Source: Moraxellaceae bacterium
GTDB lineage: Bacteria > Pseudomonadota > Gammaproteobacteria > Pseudomonadales > Moraxellaceae
Direction: 5' to 3'
Length of the DNA stretch: 28,624 nucleotides
Assembly (NCBI GenBank): GCA_003543245.1
Contig: DPJB01000023.1
Span: forward strand, 92,163 to 120,786
Shown here: positions 7,727 to 15,257 of the stretch, piece by piece
How the letters are laid out: every line of letters starts with the position of its first letter
Numbering within the stretch: position 1 is the first letter of the stretch
Notes under the pieces: generated by a model
Seen by the model: only the letters and a program-made list of their open reading frames with translations
The model's database searches: none
Told to the model about the DNA's origin: nothing
Made by a program: the position numbers and the translations under genes

Positions 7727-8620
7727 ATGCCCCGCTATCTGCCTGCCCTGTTGCTGCTCCTGCCGCTGACCGTTTCGCTGACCATGTCGACAAAGGCCGG
7801 CGCGGTTGAAGTGGTGGCCAGCATCCGGCCCCTTGCCCTCATTACCGATGCCGTGATGGCCGGGCGTGGCCAGGCCCGCCAGCTGGTGCCTGACGGGGCA
7901 TCCTCGCATGAATATGCCTTGCGCCCTTCCGACCGTGCCCTGCTGGCGCGCGCTGATCTGGTGCTGTGGGTGGGGCCGGCGCACGAGCAGTTCCTGGGCC
8001 CGGCCTTGCGTGGCAAGCCGGTCATTACCGCGCAGACCCTGCCCGGCATTGCCCTGTTGCCGGCGCGGCGCCTGGCCGATGCAATGCCGGTGGCGGGCAC
8101 GACCGATCCGCATCTCTGGCTGAGTCCCGCCAATGCGGTGACAGTCGCGCGGGCACTGGCGCTGGAGTTGTCGCGTCGCGATGCGGGGGGTGCCAGCCTG
8201 TACCGGCGCAATGCCGACACCTTTACCACGCAGATGCAGCAACTTCAGGATGGACTGCACGCCCGATTTGTTGCGCTGCACAAAGCACCTCTCATTGCCT
8301 ATCACGATGCCTACCAGTATTTCGAGCAGAGTGCCGGCCTGCTGCATCGTGGCAGCCTCACGCCGGAACCGGAACAGAAGCCGGGTGCCCGGCATGTGCT
8401 GGAAATGGCGCAACGGGTGCAAAAGGAGGGTATTGCCTGTCTGCTGTCCGAGCCTGGCGCGGATACGGCACTGGCGGCCCGCATTTTCGGCCGACAGGCC
8501 TACCGGGTGGCAGCAGTGGATGAGCTGTTTGTGGGCGTGCCGCGGGGGCCGGAGGGCTATGCGGCGGGACTGCAGAACATGGCCGGCGAGATCCAGCGTT
8601 GCCTGACGGGCAAGCCCTAG
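7727..8620 (+). CDS. znuA: Periplasmic zinc-binding protein of the ZnuABC importer
   Basis: ZnuA captures zinc in the periplasm and delivers it to ZnuB. The 297-residue product has a signal peptide (about residues 1-26, cleaving before VEVVASIRPL). The expected zinc-ligand histidines are at 61 (SSHEYALRPSD), 129 (DPHLWLSP) and 193 (YHDAYQYFE). Cys 238 and Cys 292 correspond to the conserved disulfide. The flexible His/Asp-rich loop that many ZnuA proteins carry before the second ligand is missing here; the segment reads ARRLADAMPVAGTTDPH. CGGAG nine bases upstream supports the ATG at 7727. The gene is divergent from zur and ends immediately next to the thrB stop on the other strand. Confidence 0.93.
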   Translation: MPRYLPALLLLLPLTVSLTMSTKAGAVEVVASIRPLALITDAVMAGRGQARQLVPDGASSHEYALRPSDRALLARADLVLWVGPAHEQFLGPALRGKPVITAQTLPGIALLPARRLADAMPVAGTTDPHLWLSPANAVTVARALALELSRRDAGGASLYRRNADTFTTQMQQLQDGLHARFVALHKAPLIAYHDAYQYFEQSAGLLHRGSLTPEPEQKPGARHVLEMAQRVQKEGIACLLSEPGADTALAARIFGRQAYRVAAVDELFVGVPRGPEGYAAGLQNMAGEIQRCLTGKP

Positions 8621-9577
8621 TCAGTCCGGCACGGCGGTCAGCAAATGGGCCAGTAGCCGTTTCATTTCGTCCGGATTTTTCTGGGTGACATGCTCGCCTG
8701 CTCGCCCTTCCTCGCGGTTGCGCTGCCCGATATCCAGTCGCGACAACCAGAAGCGCATGGCGGCCACTGCCAGAAACACCGGCAGGGCGGCCTGTTCGCC
8801 TTGTGTCAGCGGGCGCACCTTTTCATAGCCCTGCAGGAAGGATTGCAGGCGCGCCGGGTCAGGCGCATCACCTGGCCAGGCCCGGCAGAAATCATTGGCG
8901 GTGATGGCTATATCCAGCAGCCAGTAATCGTGACTGCATTCTGAAAAATCCAGCACACCCGAGACGGCATCGCCGGCAAACAGCGTGTTGTCGCGGAACA
9001 GGTCGCCGTGCACAAGGCCGGTGGGCAGGTCGGGGTAACGAGCCTCGACGTTCGCGAGTAAGGCCAGCGTACGGTCGAGCAGTACCTGATCCGCTGCCGG
9101 CATCAATGGCCGTCGCCGCGCTGCCACGTCCTGCCACCAGTCGGCCCCGTGGGCATTGCGGCGCTCCAGCGGGTAGTCACGCAATGCAGCATGCAGCTGT
9201 GCCAGCGTCTGGCCCATGGCGGCACACTGACGGTTATCCGGGTGCAGGGGATGCTGGCCGTGCAGTCGCGGTGCCAGTTGCGCCGGCTTGCCGGCGAGCG
9301 TGCCAAGCCGCTGCCCTGCGGCATTGGCCAGCGGGCCGGCCACCGGCACGCCATGCCGTGCCAGATGTGACAGCAAGGGGCCCAGAAAGGCGGCTTCGTC
9401 CTGGCCGAGCTCCTCGAACAGGGTGAGCACCAGCTCGCGCCCGTCAGTGAGGGTCAGGAAATAGTTGCTGTTCTCTATGCCGCCCTTGATGGGAACGAGC
9501 GTCTGCACGGCCGGCAGGCCGCATGCAGCAACAAAGGGCTGGACATCGGCCAGCGCGAGATGGGTATAAACAGACAT
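8621..9577 (-). CDS. thrB: Homoserine kinase, ThrB type II (APH-like fold)
   Basis: It phosphorylates homoserine in threonine biosynthesis. The 318-residue protein belongs to the phosphotransferase (APH/choline-kinase-like) type of homoserine kinase found in pseudomonads, not the GHMP type of E. coli. Seen: the N-terminal GGIENSNYFLTLTDGRELVLTLF nucleotide-binding region (32-54), the catalytic loop HGDLFRDN (190-197) and the Mg-binding Asp at 210 in LDFSEC. The start at 9577 is chosen by family similarity (MSVYTHLALADVQPF); only a weak GCAGG precedes it, and the open frame further upstream runs into the polA promoter region. It is divergent from polA. Confidence 0.92.
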   Translation of the reverse strand: MSVYTHLALADVQPFVAACGLPAVQTLVPIKGGIENSNYFLTLTDGRELVLTLFEELGQDEAAFLGPLLSHLARHGVPVAGPLANAAGQRLGTLAGKPAQLAPRLHGQHPLHPDNRQCAAMGQTLAQLHAALRDYPLERRNAHGADWWQDVAARRRPLMPAADQVLLDRTLALLANVEARYPDLPTGLVHGDLFRDNTLFAGDAVSGVLDFSECSHDYWLLDIAITANDFCRAWPGDAPDPARLQSFLQGYEKVRPLTQGEQAALPVFLAVAAMRFWLSRLDIGQRNREEGRAGEHVTQKNPDEMKRLLAHLLTAVPD

Positions 9578-9697
9578 GCCTGCAGTGTAGCGCGTTGCGC
9601 GGCGCAAAAAATGGCCGCAGCGCTCCGGCGACAGGCCCTGCGGTTCTGCGTTACCCTGCCCGGCTATGGTTATCCTGCCAGCAATCCTCTTCAGCAA

Positions 9698-9715
9698 CCC
9701 TCTCTGCGGAGAGGG
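9698..9715 (+). promoter_or_regulatory. Hairpin overlapping the polA ribosome binding site
   Basis: CCCTCTC (9698-9704) and GAGAGGG (9709-9715) are perfect reverse complements with the four-base loop TGCG. The 3' arm contains most of the polA Shine-Dalgarno (GAGGGGGA, 9711-9718), which ends nine bases before the ATG at 9728. In the mRNA the stem would hide the ribosome binding site. A regulatory role is inferred. Confidence 0.5.
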
Positions 9716-9727
9716 GGAACGAGTGCC

Positions 9728-12421
9728 ATGTCAGCCACACCCCTGATTCTTGTCGACGGTTCTTCCTACCTGTATCGCGCCTTTCACGCACTGCCCCCGC
9801 TGATGACCCGGTCCGGCCAGCCCACGGGCGCGGTCAAGGGCGTGATCAACATGCTGCAGAAGCTCATCAAGACCTATTCACCCACGCATATCGCGGTGGT
9901 GTTCGATGCGCCAGGCGGCACCTTTCGCGATGCCATCTACCCCGAATACAAGGCCAACCGCCCGCCCATGCCGGACGATCTGCGCCTGCAGGTAGAGCCG
10001 CTGCATGCGATGGTGCGGGCGCTCGGCCTGCCGCTGCTGTGCGAGCCGGGTGTGGAAGCCGATGACGTGATCGGCACACTGGCACAACGCGCCGCAGCGG
10101 CGGGCATGCCGGTGCTGATCTCCACCGGCGACAAGGACATTGCCCAGCTCGTCAACGAGCACATCACGCTGATCAACACCATGAATGACAGCATTCTGGA
10201 TCGTGATGGCGTGATTGCGAAATTCGGCGTGCCGCCTGAATGTATTGTTGATTACCTCTCGCTGGTCGGCGACAGCGTCGACAACATTCCCGGCGTTTAT
10301 GGTGTGGGCCCGAAAACGGCGGCAAAGTGGCTGCAGGAATTCGGCTCGCTCGATGCACTGATCGCCAATGCCGACAGCATCAAGGGCAAGGCCGGTGAAA
10401 ATCTTCGTAACGGACTGGCCGTGCTGCCAATGGCACGCGAGCTGGCCACCATCAAGTGTGATTGCGAGCTGCCGCTGACACTGGATGACCTGCATCCCGG
10501 CAAACCCGATCACGATGTTCTGCTGTACTGGACGCGTGAACTGGAGTTTCGTGCCTGGCACAACGAATTGCTTAACGAAGGTGCGGGTGTTGAGGCAGAA
10601 GTGCCGGCAGCACCGCTTGATGTGCAGTATCACGCTGTCGTGACAGAAGAGGATTTCGGGGCGCTGCTGAAAAAACTGGGCAATGCCACGGTGTTCTGTG
10701 TCGATACGGAAACCACCAGCCTGGATTACATGCAGGCCGAAATTGTCGGCCTGTCATTTGCGCTGCATGCAGGCGAGGCCTGGTATGTTCCCGTTGGCCA
10801 CGATTACATGGGCGCGCCGGACCAGCTGCAGCGTGACAGCGTGCTCGCGCGCCTCAAGCCGCTGCTGGAAAACCCTGCCATCGGCAAGATCGGCCAGCAT
10901 CTCAAGTATGACATGCATGTGCTGGAAAATTACGGCATTGTGCTGCGAGGTGTCGTGTTTGACACCATGCTTGCGTCCTATGTGCTGGATGCCACCGCGA
11001 CACGTCACAACATGGATGACATGGCGGCGCATTATCTTGGCGTGAAAACCACCACGTTTGAGGAAATTGCCGGCAAGGGTGTCAAGCAGCTCACCTTCAA
11101 CCAGATCGAAGTGGACAAGGCGACACACTACGCGGCCGAAGATGCCGACATCACGCAGCGCCTGCATGATGTGCTGGCGCCACAGCTGGCGGCCGAGCCA
11201 AAACTGGAATCGGTGTTCCGCGATATCGAAATGCCGCTGGCACCGATACTGCAGGCCATGGAGCACCGTGGTGTTCTGATCGACACTGCCATGCTTGCCA
11301 GCCAGAGCCGTGAGCTGGGCGAGCGCATGATTGCACTGGAAAAAGACGTGTATGCGCTGGCGGGGCAGGAATTCAATCTGGGTTCGCCCAAACAGCTGGG
11401 CCATATCCTTTACGAAAAACTGGGTATCCCCGCGCCAAAGAAAACCGCGACGGGACAATACTCCACTGCAGAAGATGTGCTCGAGCAGCTGGATCATCCG
11501 CTGCCAAAGTTGCTGCTCGAACACCGCTCGCTGTCAAAACTGAAATCCACCTACACCGACAAGCTGCCGGAACTGCTGGACCGGAAAACCGGCCGTGTGC
11601 ACACCTCCTATCATCAGGCAGTCGCGGCGACCGGGCGTCTCTCCTCTTCCGATCCCAATCTGCAGAACATTCCGATCCGTACCGAGGCGGGACGCAAGAT
11701 CCGGCAGGCGTTTATTGCGCCGCCAGGTTACCTGCTGGTGGCAGCGGATTATTCGCAAATCGAATTGCGCATCATGGCGCATCTCTCCGGCGACGAAGGG
11801 TTGCTCAATGCGTTTCGTCTTGGTGAGGACGTGCATCGCGCTACTGCTGCCGAAGTGTTCGGGGTGCCGCTGGCCGAGGTGAGCAATGACCAGCGCCGCA
11901 ATGCCAAGGCCATCAATTTTGGCCTGATCTACGGCATGTCGGCGTTCGGTCTGGCAAAACAGCTGGGCATCGGGCGTGGCGAGGCACAGGGGTATGTTGA
12001 CATGTATTTTGCGCGCTACCCCGGCGTCAAACAGTACATGGAAAACATCCGGGCACAGGCCGCGCAGAACGGTTATGTCGAAACCTTTTTTGGTCGCCGG
12101 CTGATGGTGCGAGACATCAATGCCAAGAATCCGGCACTGCGTCAGGCGGCCGAGCGTGCAGCAATCAATGCACCAATGCAGGGTACGGCGGCGGACATCA
12201 TCAAGCGGGCCATGATCACGGTGGAAGCGGCGCTCGCGCGCCAGCATGCCGATGCCCGTCTCATCATGCAGGTGCACGATGAGCTGGTGCTGGAGGTGAA
12301 GGCCGATCAGGTGGATGCCGTGACGGCATTGCTGCGCGAGCAGATGGAGTCGGCGGCGCAGCTATCGGTGCCGCTGCTGGTCGAAGTGGGTGTGGGCAAG
12401 AACTGGGACGAGGCGCACTGA
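9728..12421 (+). CDS. polA: DNA polymerase I
   Basis: Fills gaps, removes RNA primers and repairs DNA. The 897-residue product has all three activities. The 5'-3' nuclease spans residues 1 to about 290 (LILVDGSSYLYRAFHALPPL, EADDVIGTLA, STGDKDIAQLV). The 3'-5' proofreading domain is about 300-490, with the DxE pair at 326/328 in DTETT, GQHLKYD and YAAEDAD. The polymerase domain holds motif A DYSQIELR (Asp 674), motif B RRNAKAINFGLIYG and motif C HDE (850-852). All catalytic carboxylates appear intact. The ATG at 9728 matches where the family starts and follows GAGGGGGA; the upstream extension of the open frame crosses the divergent promoter region and is not used. It converges on engB with a 12-base gap and no visible terminator. 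Confidence 0.97.
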   Translation: MSATPLILVDGSSYLYRAFHALPPLMTRSGQPTGAVKGVINMLQKLIKTYSPTHIAVVFDAPGGTFRDAIYPEYKANRPPMPDDLRLQVEPLHAMVRALGLPLLCEPGVEADDVIGTLAQRAAAAGMPVLISTGDKDIAQLVNEHITLINTMNDSILDRDGVIAKFGVPPECIVDYLSLVGDSVDNIPGVYGVGPKTAAKWLQEFGSLDALIANADSIKGKAGENLRNGLAVLPMARELATIKCDCELPLTLDDLHPGKPDHDVLLYWTRELEFRAWHNELLNEGAGVEAEVPAAPLDVQYHAVVTEEDFGALLKKLGNATVFCVDTETTSLDYMQAEIVGLSFALHAGEAWYVPVGHDYMGAPDQLQRDSVLARLKPLLENPAIGKIGQHLKYDMHVLENYGIVLRGVVFDTMLASYVLDATATRHNMDDMAAHYLGVKTTTFEEIAGKGVKQLTFNQIEVDKATHYAAEDADITQRLHDVLAPQLAAEPKLESVFRDIEMPLAPILQAMEHRGVLIDTAMLASQSRELGERMIALEKDVYALAGQEFNLGSPKQLGHILYEKLGIPAPKKTATGQYSTAEDVLEQLDHPLPKLLLEHRSLSKLKSTYTDKLPELLDRKTGRVHTSYHQAVAATGRLSSSDPNLQNIPIRTEAGRKIRQAFIAPPGYLLVAADYSQIELRIMAHLSGDEGLLNAFRLGEDVHRATAAEVFGVPLAEVSNDQRRNAKAINFGLIYGMSAFGLAKQLGIGRGEAQGYVDMYFARYPGVKQYMENIRAQAAQNGYVETFFGRRLMVRDINAKNPALRQAAERAAINAPMQGTAADIIKRAMITVEAALARQHADARLIMQVHDELVLEVKADQVDAVTALLREQMESAAQLSVPLLVEVGVGKNWDEAH

Positions 12422-12433
12422 GCGGGTGACGCG

Positions 12434-13096
12434 TCAAGCCAGCCGGCTGTGCGCCTCGACCAGCAGCTCGGGCGGTGGCGGGTAATCCAGCCACTCGCCC
12501 AGCTTGTCGGCCAGCTCTTCCAGTCCCGTCAGTTTCAGTGCCGAGAACAGCTGCACGGTGGCCACAAAGCCACGGGTCTTGAGGTCACGACTGACGGACT
12601 GCAGCACATTGAGCGCCGGGCCGCGATTGAACTTGTCGGCCTTGGTCAGCACGCAGTGCACGTCCAGGCCGTGGCCGCGCGCCCACTCCAGCATGCTCAC
12701 GTCAAAGTCGGTAAGCGGATGCCGGGCATCCATGAGCAGGATCAGGCCGCGCAGGCTGTGACGTCCCTGCAGGTAAAAGCCGAGGTGTTTCTGCCATTCC
12801 CGCTTCATGTCCTTGGCAACCTTGGCGTAGCCATAGCCGGGCAGGTCGACCAGCCGTCGCGATTCATCCAGGGCAAAAAAGTTGATGAGCTGCGTGCGAC
12901 CGGGCGTCTTGGAGGCGCGGGCGAGCTGTTTCTGGCGGGCCAGGGCGTTGATGCAGCTTGACTTGCCGGCATTGGAGCGGCCGGCAAAAGCGATCTCCAT
13001 GCCGATGTCGGCCGGGCAATGCGCCAGCGTGGGGGCGCTGGTCAGGAACTGGGCGCGTTCGGTGAGTTGCAGCACCGGATGCAGGTGGGCGGTCAT
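12434..13096 (-). CDS. engB: Ribosome-biogenesis GTPase EngB (YihA/YsxC)
   Basis: An essential TRAFAC-class GTPase involved in late 50S ribosome assembly (and linked to division in older names). 220 residues, with the G1 loop GRSNAGKSS (39-47), switch region TPGRTQLINFF, G3 DLPGYG (84-89), G4 TKAD (151-154) and a late SAL G5 motif. The ATG at 13096 is preferred, nine bases after an AGG; an in-frame GTG at 13102 is also possible. Neighbours polA and the cytochrome genes match the order known in Pseudomonas. Confidence 0.93.
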   Translation of the reverse strand: MTAHLHPVLQLTERAQFLTSAPTLAHCPADIGMEIAFAGRSNAGKSSCINALARQKQLARASKTPGRTQLINFFALDESRRLVDLPGYGYAKVAKDMKREWQKHLGFYLQGRHSLRGLILLMDARHPLTDFDVSMLEWARGHGLDVHCVLTKADKFNRGPALNVLQSVSRDLKTRGFVATVQLFSALKLTGLEELADKLGEWLDYPPPPELLVEAHSRLA

Positions 13097-13201
13097 GGAC
13101 ACGGGCCTGAAGAGTGAATGCCGGCATTCTACGGGGCGGGACGGTCCGGGTCACGGGCCGCGGCACATCTCTTTATTAGCGCATTCGGGCATCACAGCGG
13201 A

Positions 13202-13229
13202 TTGCGTAGCGGGCGTCGTGGTATATAAT
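13202..13229 (+). promoter_or_regulatory. Sigma-70 promoter of the cytochrome c5/c4 genes
   Basis: TTGCGT (13202-13207) and a perfect TATAAT (13224-13229) are separated by 16 bases, about 90 bases before the cytochrome c5 start. Transcription would begin near 13236. Confidence 0.65.
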
Positions 13230-13240
13230 CCGGCGGCTTG

Positions 13241-13255
13241 GCAGGGAATCCCTGC
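13241..13255. promoter_or_regulatory. Palindrome just downstream of the cytochrome promoter, possible operator
   Basis: GCAGGGA (13241-13247) and TCCCTGC (13249-13255) flank a single A. The one-base centre makes an RNA hairpin unlikely and fits a dimeric repressor site. It starts 11 bases after the TATAAT box, overlapping the expected start of transcription. The regulator is unknown. Confidence 0.45.
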
Positions 13256-13317
13256 AAGTCGTGCGGTAATCCGGTTTCAGCCAGCCAGTCGTGCCCCTCC
13301 CGGCACAGGAGTAAGCC

Positions 13318-13620
13318 ATGAAGACATTTACCATTGCCGCCGCGCTTGCCGGCCTCTTTTTCGCTTCCGCACACGTATCTGCCGCTCCTTCGCCGATCGA
13401 AGCCAAGTACAACAAGGCCTGTGTGGCCTGCCATGGTACCGGTGCAGCCGGCGCCCCCAAGAAGGGTGACAAGGCAGCCTGGGCGCCGCGCCTGAAGCAG
13501 GGTGAAGCCACGCTGCTCAAGAATGTCAAGAATGGTATCCGTGCCATGCCGGCCAAGGGCCTGTGCACAGATTGCACCGACGCCGATTACAAGGCACTCA
13601 TCCAGTACATGTCCAAGTAA
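13318..13620 (+). CDS. Cytochrome c5 family monoheme protein
   Basis: A 100-residue periplasmic electron carrier. A signal peptide (residues 1-22) ends HVSAAPSP. The heme attachment site CVACH is at 35-39, the probable axial Met is 77 in IRAMPAKG, and the close Cys pair 83/86 (CTDC) forms the extra disulfide typical of cytochrome c5. AGGAG eight bases upstream supports the start. It lies 27 bases before cytochrome c4, with which it is probably co-transcribed from the promoter at 13202-13229. It most likely passes electrons towards terminal oxidases; the exact partner cannot be read from the sequence. Confidence 0.9.
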   Translation: MKTFTIAAALAGLFFASAHVSAAPSPIEAKYNKACVACHGTGAAGAPKKGDKAAWAPRLKQGEATLLKNVKNGIRAMPAKGLCTDCTDADYKALIQYMSK

Positions 13621-13647
13621 CCCGCACTACCCGAGACGGAATCCACC

Positions 13648-14310
13648 ATGAAGAAATTGCTTGCCGCTGCCGTAATGTCCATGGGTCTGGTGTCGCTGAC
13701 CCACGCGGCCCCCATGCCCAAGGGCGATGCCACTGCCGGCGAAGCCAAGGCCGCTGCCTGTGCTGCCTGCCACGGTGCTGGCGGCGTCAGCATGGTTCCG
13801 GTCAATCCGAACCTGGCTGGCCAGGGTGCCAAATACATTTACAAGCAGCTGCAGGACTTCAAGTCCGGCCGTCGCGGCAACCCCATCATGATGGGCATGG
13901 CCATGCCGCTGGCTGATCAGGACATGGCCGATCTGGCTGCCTATTTCCAGGCCCAGCAGGCCGTGGTTGGCAAGGCCAAGCCAGAGCTGGCCAAGCTGGG
14001 CGAGAAGATCTTCCGTGGCGGCAACAGCAAGACCGGTCTGGCTGCATGCGCCGGTTGCCACAACCCGGCTGGCAAGGGCAATGCCCTGGCCGGTTACCCG
14101 CGCCTGGGCGGCCAGCATGCCGACTACGTGAAGGCGCAGCTGGTTGCCTTCCGTGCGGCCGGTCGTAACGATACCGTGGCCGACCCGGCTGCCAAGCGCG
14201 TCAATGACGCTGTCAAGGCTGGCGAGCAGGGCCCGATGCAGATGATTGCCGCGCGCATGTCCGACGCCGAAATCGATGCAGTGTCCAGCTTCATCTCCGG
14301 CCTGTACTAA
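13648..14310 (+). CDS. Diheme cytochrome c4
   Basis: A 220-residue periplasmic diheme cytochrome made of two similar halves. The signal peptide is residues 1-20 (ending THAAP). The heme sites are CAACH (38-42) and CAGCH (134-138). Axial methionines are expected in the MGMAMPLAD region (about 82-87) and in the second half near MQMIAARMSD. Repeated features such as LAGQ/LGGQ followed by Tyr and Lys mark the duplication. Cytochrome c4 is a membrane-associated donor to cbb3-type oxidases in related bacteria. It is second in the c5-c4 unit and followed by a strong terminator. Confidence 0.93.
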   Translation: MKKLLAAAVMSMGLVSLTHAAPMPKGDATAGEAKAAACAACHGAGGVSMVPVNPNLAGQGAKYIYKQLQDFKSGRRGNPIMMGMAMPLADQDMADLAAYFQAQQAVVGKAKPELAKLGEKIFRGGNSKTGLAACAGCHNPAGKGNALAGYPRLGGQHADYVKAQLVAFRAAGRNDTVADPAAKRVNDAVKAGEQGPMQMIAARMSDAEIDAVSSFISGLY

Positions 14311-14325
14311 AAAGCAGGCGGTATG

Positions 14326-14351
14326 AAAAAGGCGACTTCGGTCGCCTTTTT
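14326..14351 (+). terminator. Intrinsic terminator after cytochrome c4
   Basis: AAAAAGGCGAC and GTCGCCTTTTT form a perfect 11-bp stem around a TTCG tetraloop, ending in a T-run, 15 bases after the cytochrome c4 stop. The A-run on the other side could let it work in both directions. Confidence 0.93.
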
Positions 14352-14440
14352 CATTTTGTGGCGTTGACGCCGCCCGGCGCTGCCGGCGCCCGTGTGTCGC
14401 CACTGCACAGTACAGGAACAAAAACGCCACACGTCCGGCT

Positions 14441-14469
14441 TTCAGCGGATGCGTCGCCTGGCTTATTCT
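14441..14469 (+). promoter_or_regulatory. Weak candidate promoter for dsbA
   Basis: TTCAGC (14441-14446) and TATTCT (14464-14469) are 17 bases apart, about 57 bases before the dsbA start. dsbA needs its own promoter because a strong terminator lies between it and the cytochrome genes. The rest of the 175-base gap holds nothing else recognised. Confidence 0.3.
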
Positions 14470-14526
14470 CTGCGCCAGTACTGTTTCCGGCACCGTTGTG
14501 CCGTCTGCGGATTTCAGGAGTTTTTC

Positions 14527-15132
14527 ATGCTCAAGCGCTTTCTGGCTGCCCTTACCCTTGGTCTTGTCGCCTTTACCGCTCAGGCGGCTGATTATGAGGT
14601 GCTGTCCAAGCCCGGTCGTGTCGACAAGCCCGGCATGATCGAGGTGCGTGAATTCTTCTGGTATGGCTGCCCGCACTGCTATCACCTGGAGCCGCACGTG
14701 GCGACCTGGCTGAAGACCAAGCCGGCCAATGTGAACTTTGTGCGCACCCCGGCAGCCCTCAACCCGGTCTGGGAGCAGAACGCCCGTGGCTATTACACGG
14801 CAGAAACCCTGGGCATCCTGGAGAAGACACACGGCCCGTTGTTCCAGGCCATTCAGGTTGGTCGTCAGCGCCTGTTCGACAAGGAGTCCCTGACCCGTTT
14901 CTATGCCGGCTTTGGTGCCAACCCGGCCAACTTCGGCAACCTTTATGATTCCTTTGCCATATCCGGCAAGGTGGCGCAGGGCAAGGCGCTGGCCCAGCAA
15001 TACGGTCTGGATGGCGTGCCTGCGGTGGTAGTGAACGGCAAGTATCTGGTCAAGGGATCGGATGCCAAGGTGATGGCCACCGTGAACGAACTGATTGCCA
15101 AGGAACGCCTGGCCATGGCGAAAAAGAAGTAA
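14527..15132 (+). CDS. dsbA: Periplasmic thiol:disulfide oxidoreductase DsbA
   Basis: DsbA introduces disulfide bonds into exported proteins and is re-oxidised by DsbB. The 201 residues comprise a signal peptide (1-20, ending AQAAD), a thioredoxin fold with the active site CPHC (48-51) in FFWYGCPHCYHLEPH, the inserted helical domain (about 75-145) and the cis-proline loop GVPAVVVNGKYLV (163-175). AGGAG eight bases upstream supports the ATG at 14527, and the open frame upstream is not DsbA-like. It is bracketed by terminators, so probably a single-gene transcript. A role in oxidising the paired cysteines of exported neighbours is possible but only inferred. Confidence 0.95.
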   Translation: MLKRFLAALTLGLVAFTAQAADYEVLSKPGRVDKPGMIEVREFFWYGCPHCYHLEPHVATWLKTKPANVNFVRTPAALNPVWEQNARGYYTAETLGILEKTHGPLFQAIQVGRQRLFDKESLTRFYAGFGANPANFGNLYDSFAISGKVAQGKALAQQYGLDGVPAVVVNGKYLVKGSDAKVMATVNELIAKERLAMAKKK

Positions 15133-15154
15133 GCACGCGCTGAATGCACTATTG

Positions 15155-15181
15155 AAAAACGGCCGCTCTGCGGCCGTTTTT
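15155..15181 (+). terminator. Intrinsic terminator after dsbA
   Basis: AAAAACGGCCGC and GCGGCCGTTTTT form a perfect 12-bp stem with the loop TCT, 22 bases after the dsbA stop and ending in a T-run. The symmetric A/T flanks would allow termination from either side. Confidence 0.93.
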
Positions 15182-15257
15182 ATTGATCTGCATTGCTGAC
15201 GCTGTCGTGGCGCATGGCTAGGATAGGGATGGTGGGGTGTTCCCCCGGAGTATCTGC

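Noticed and set aside
10880..10930. His in place of Asn in the polA proofreading motif (GQHLKYD instead of GQNLKYD)
   Set aside because: As far as I recall, His is also found here in other pseudomonad-type enzymes, and the catalytic carboxylates are intact, so loss of proofreading is not indicated.
13627..15000. A 457-codon minus-strand open frame across cytochrome c4 and dsbA
   Set aside because: Both sense genes have unmistakable motifs (two CxxCH, CPHC) and a terminator lies inside the antisense frame.
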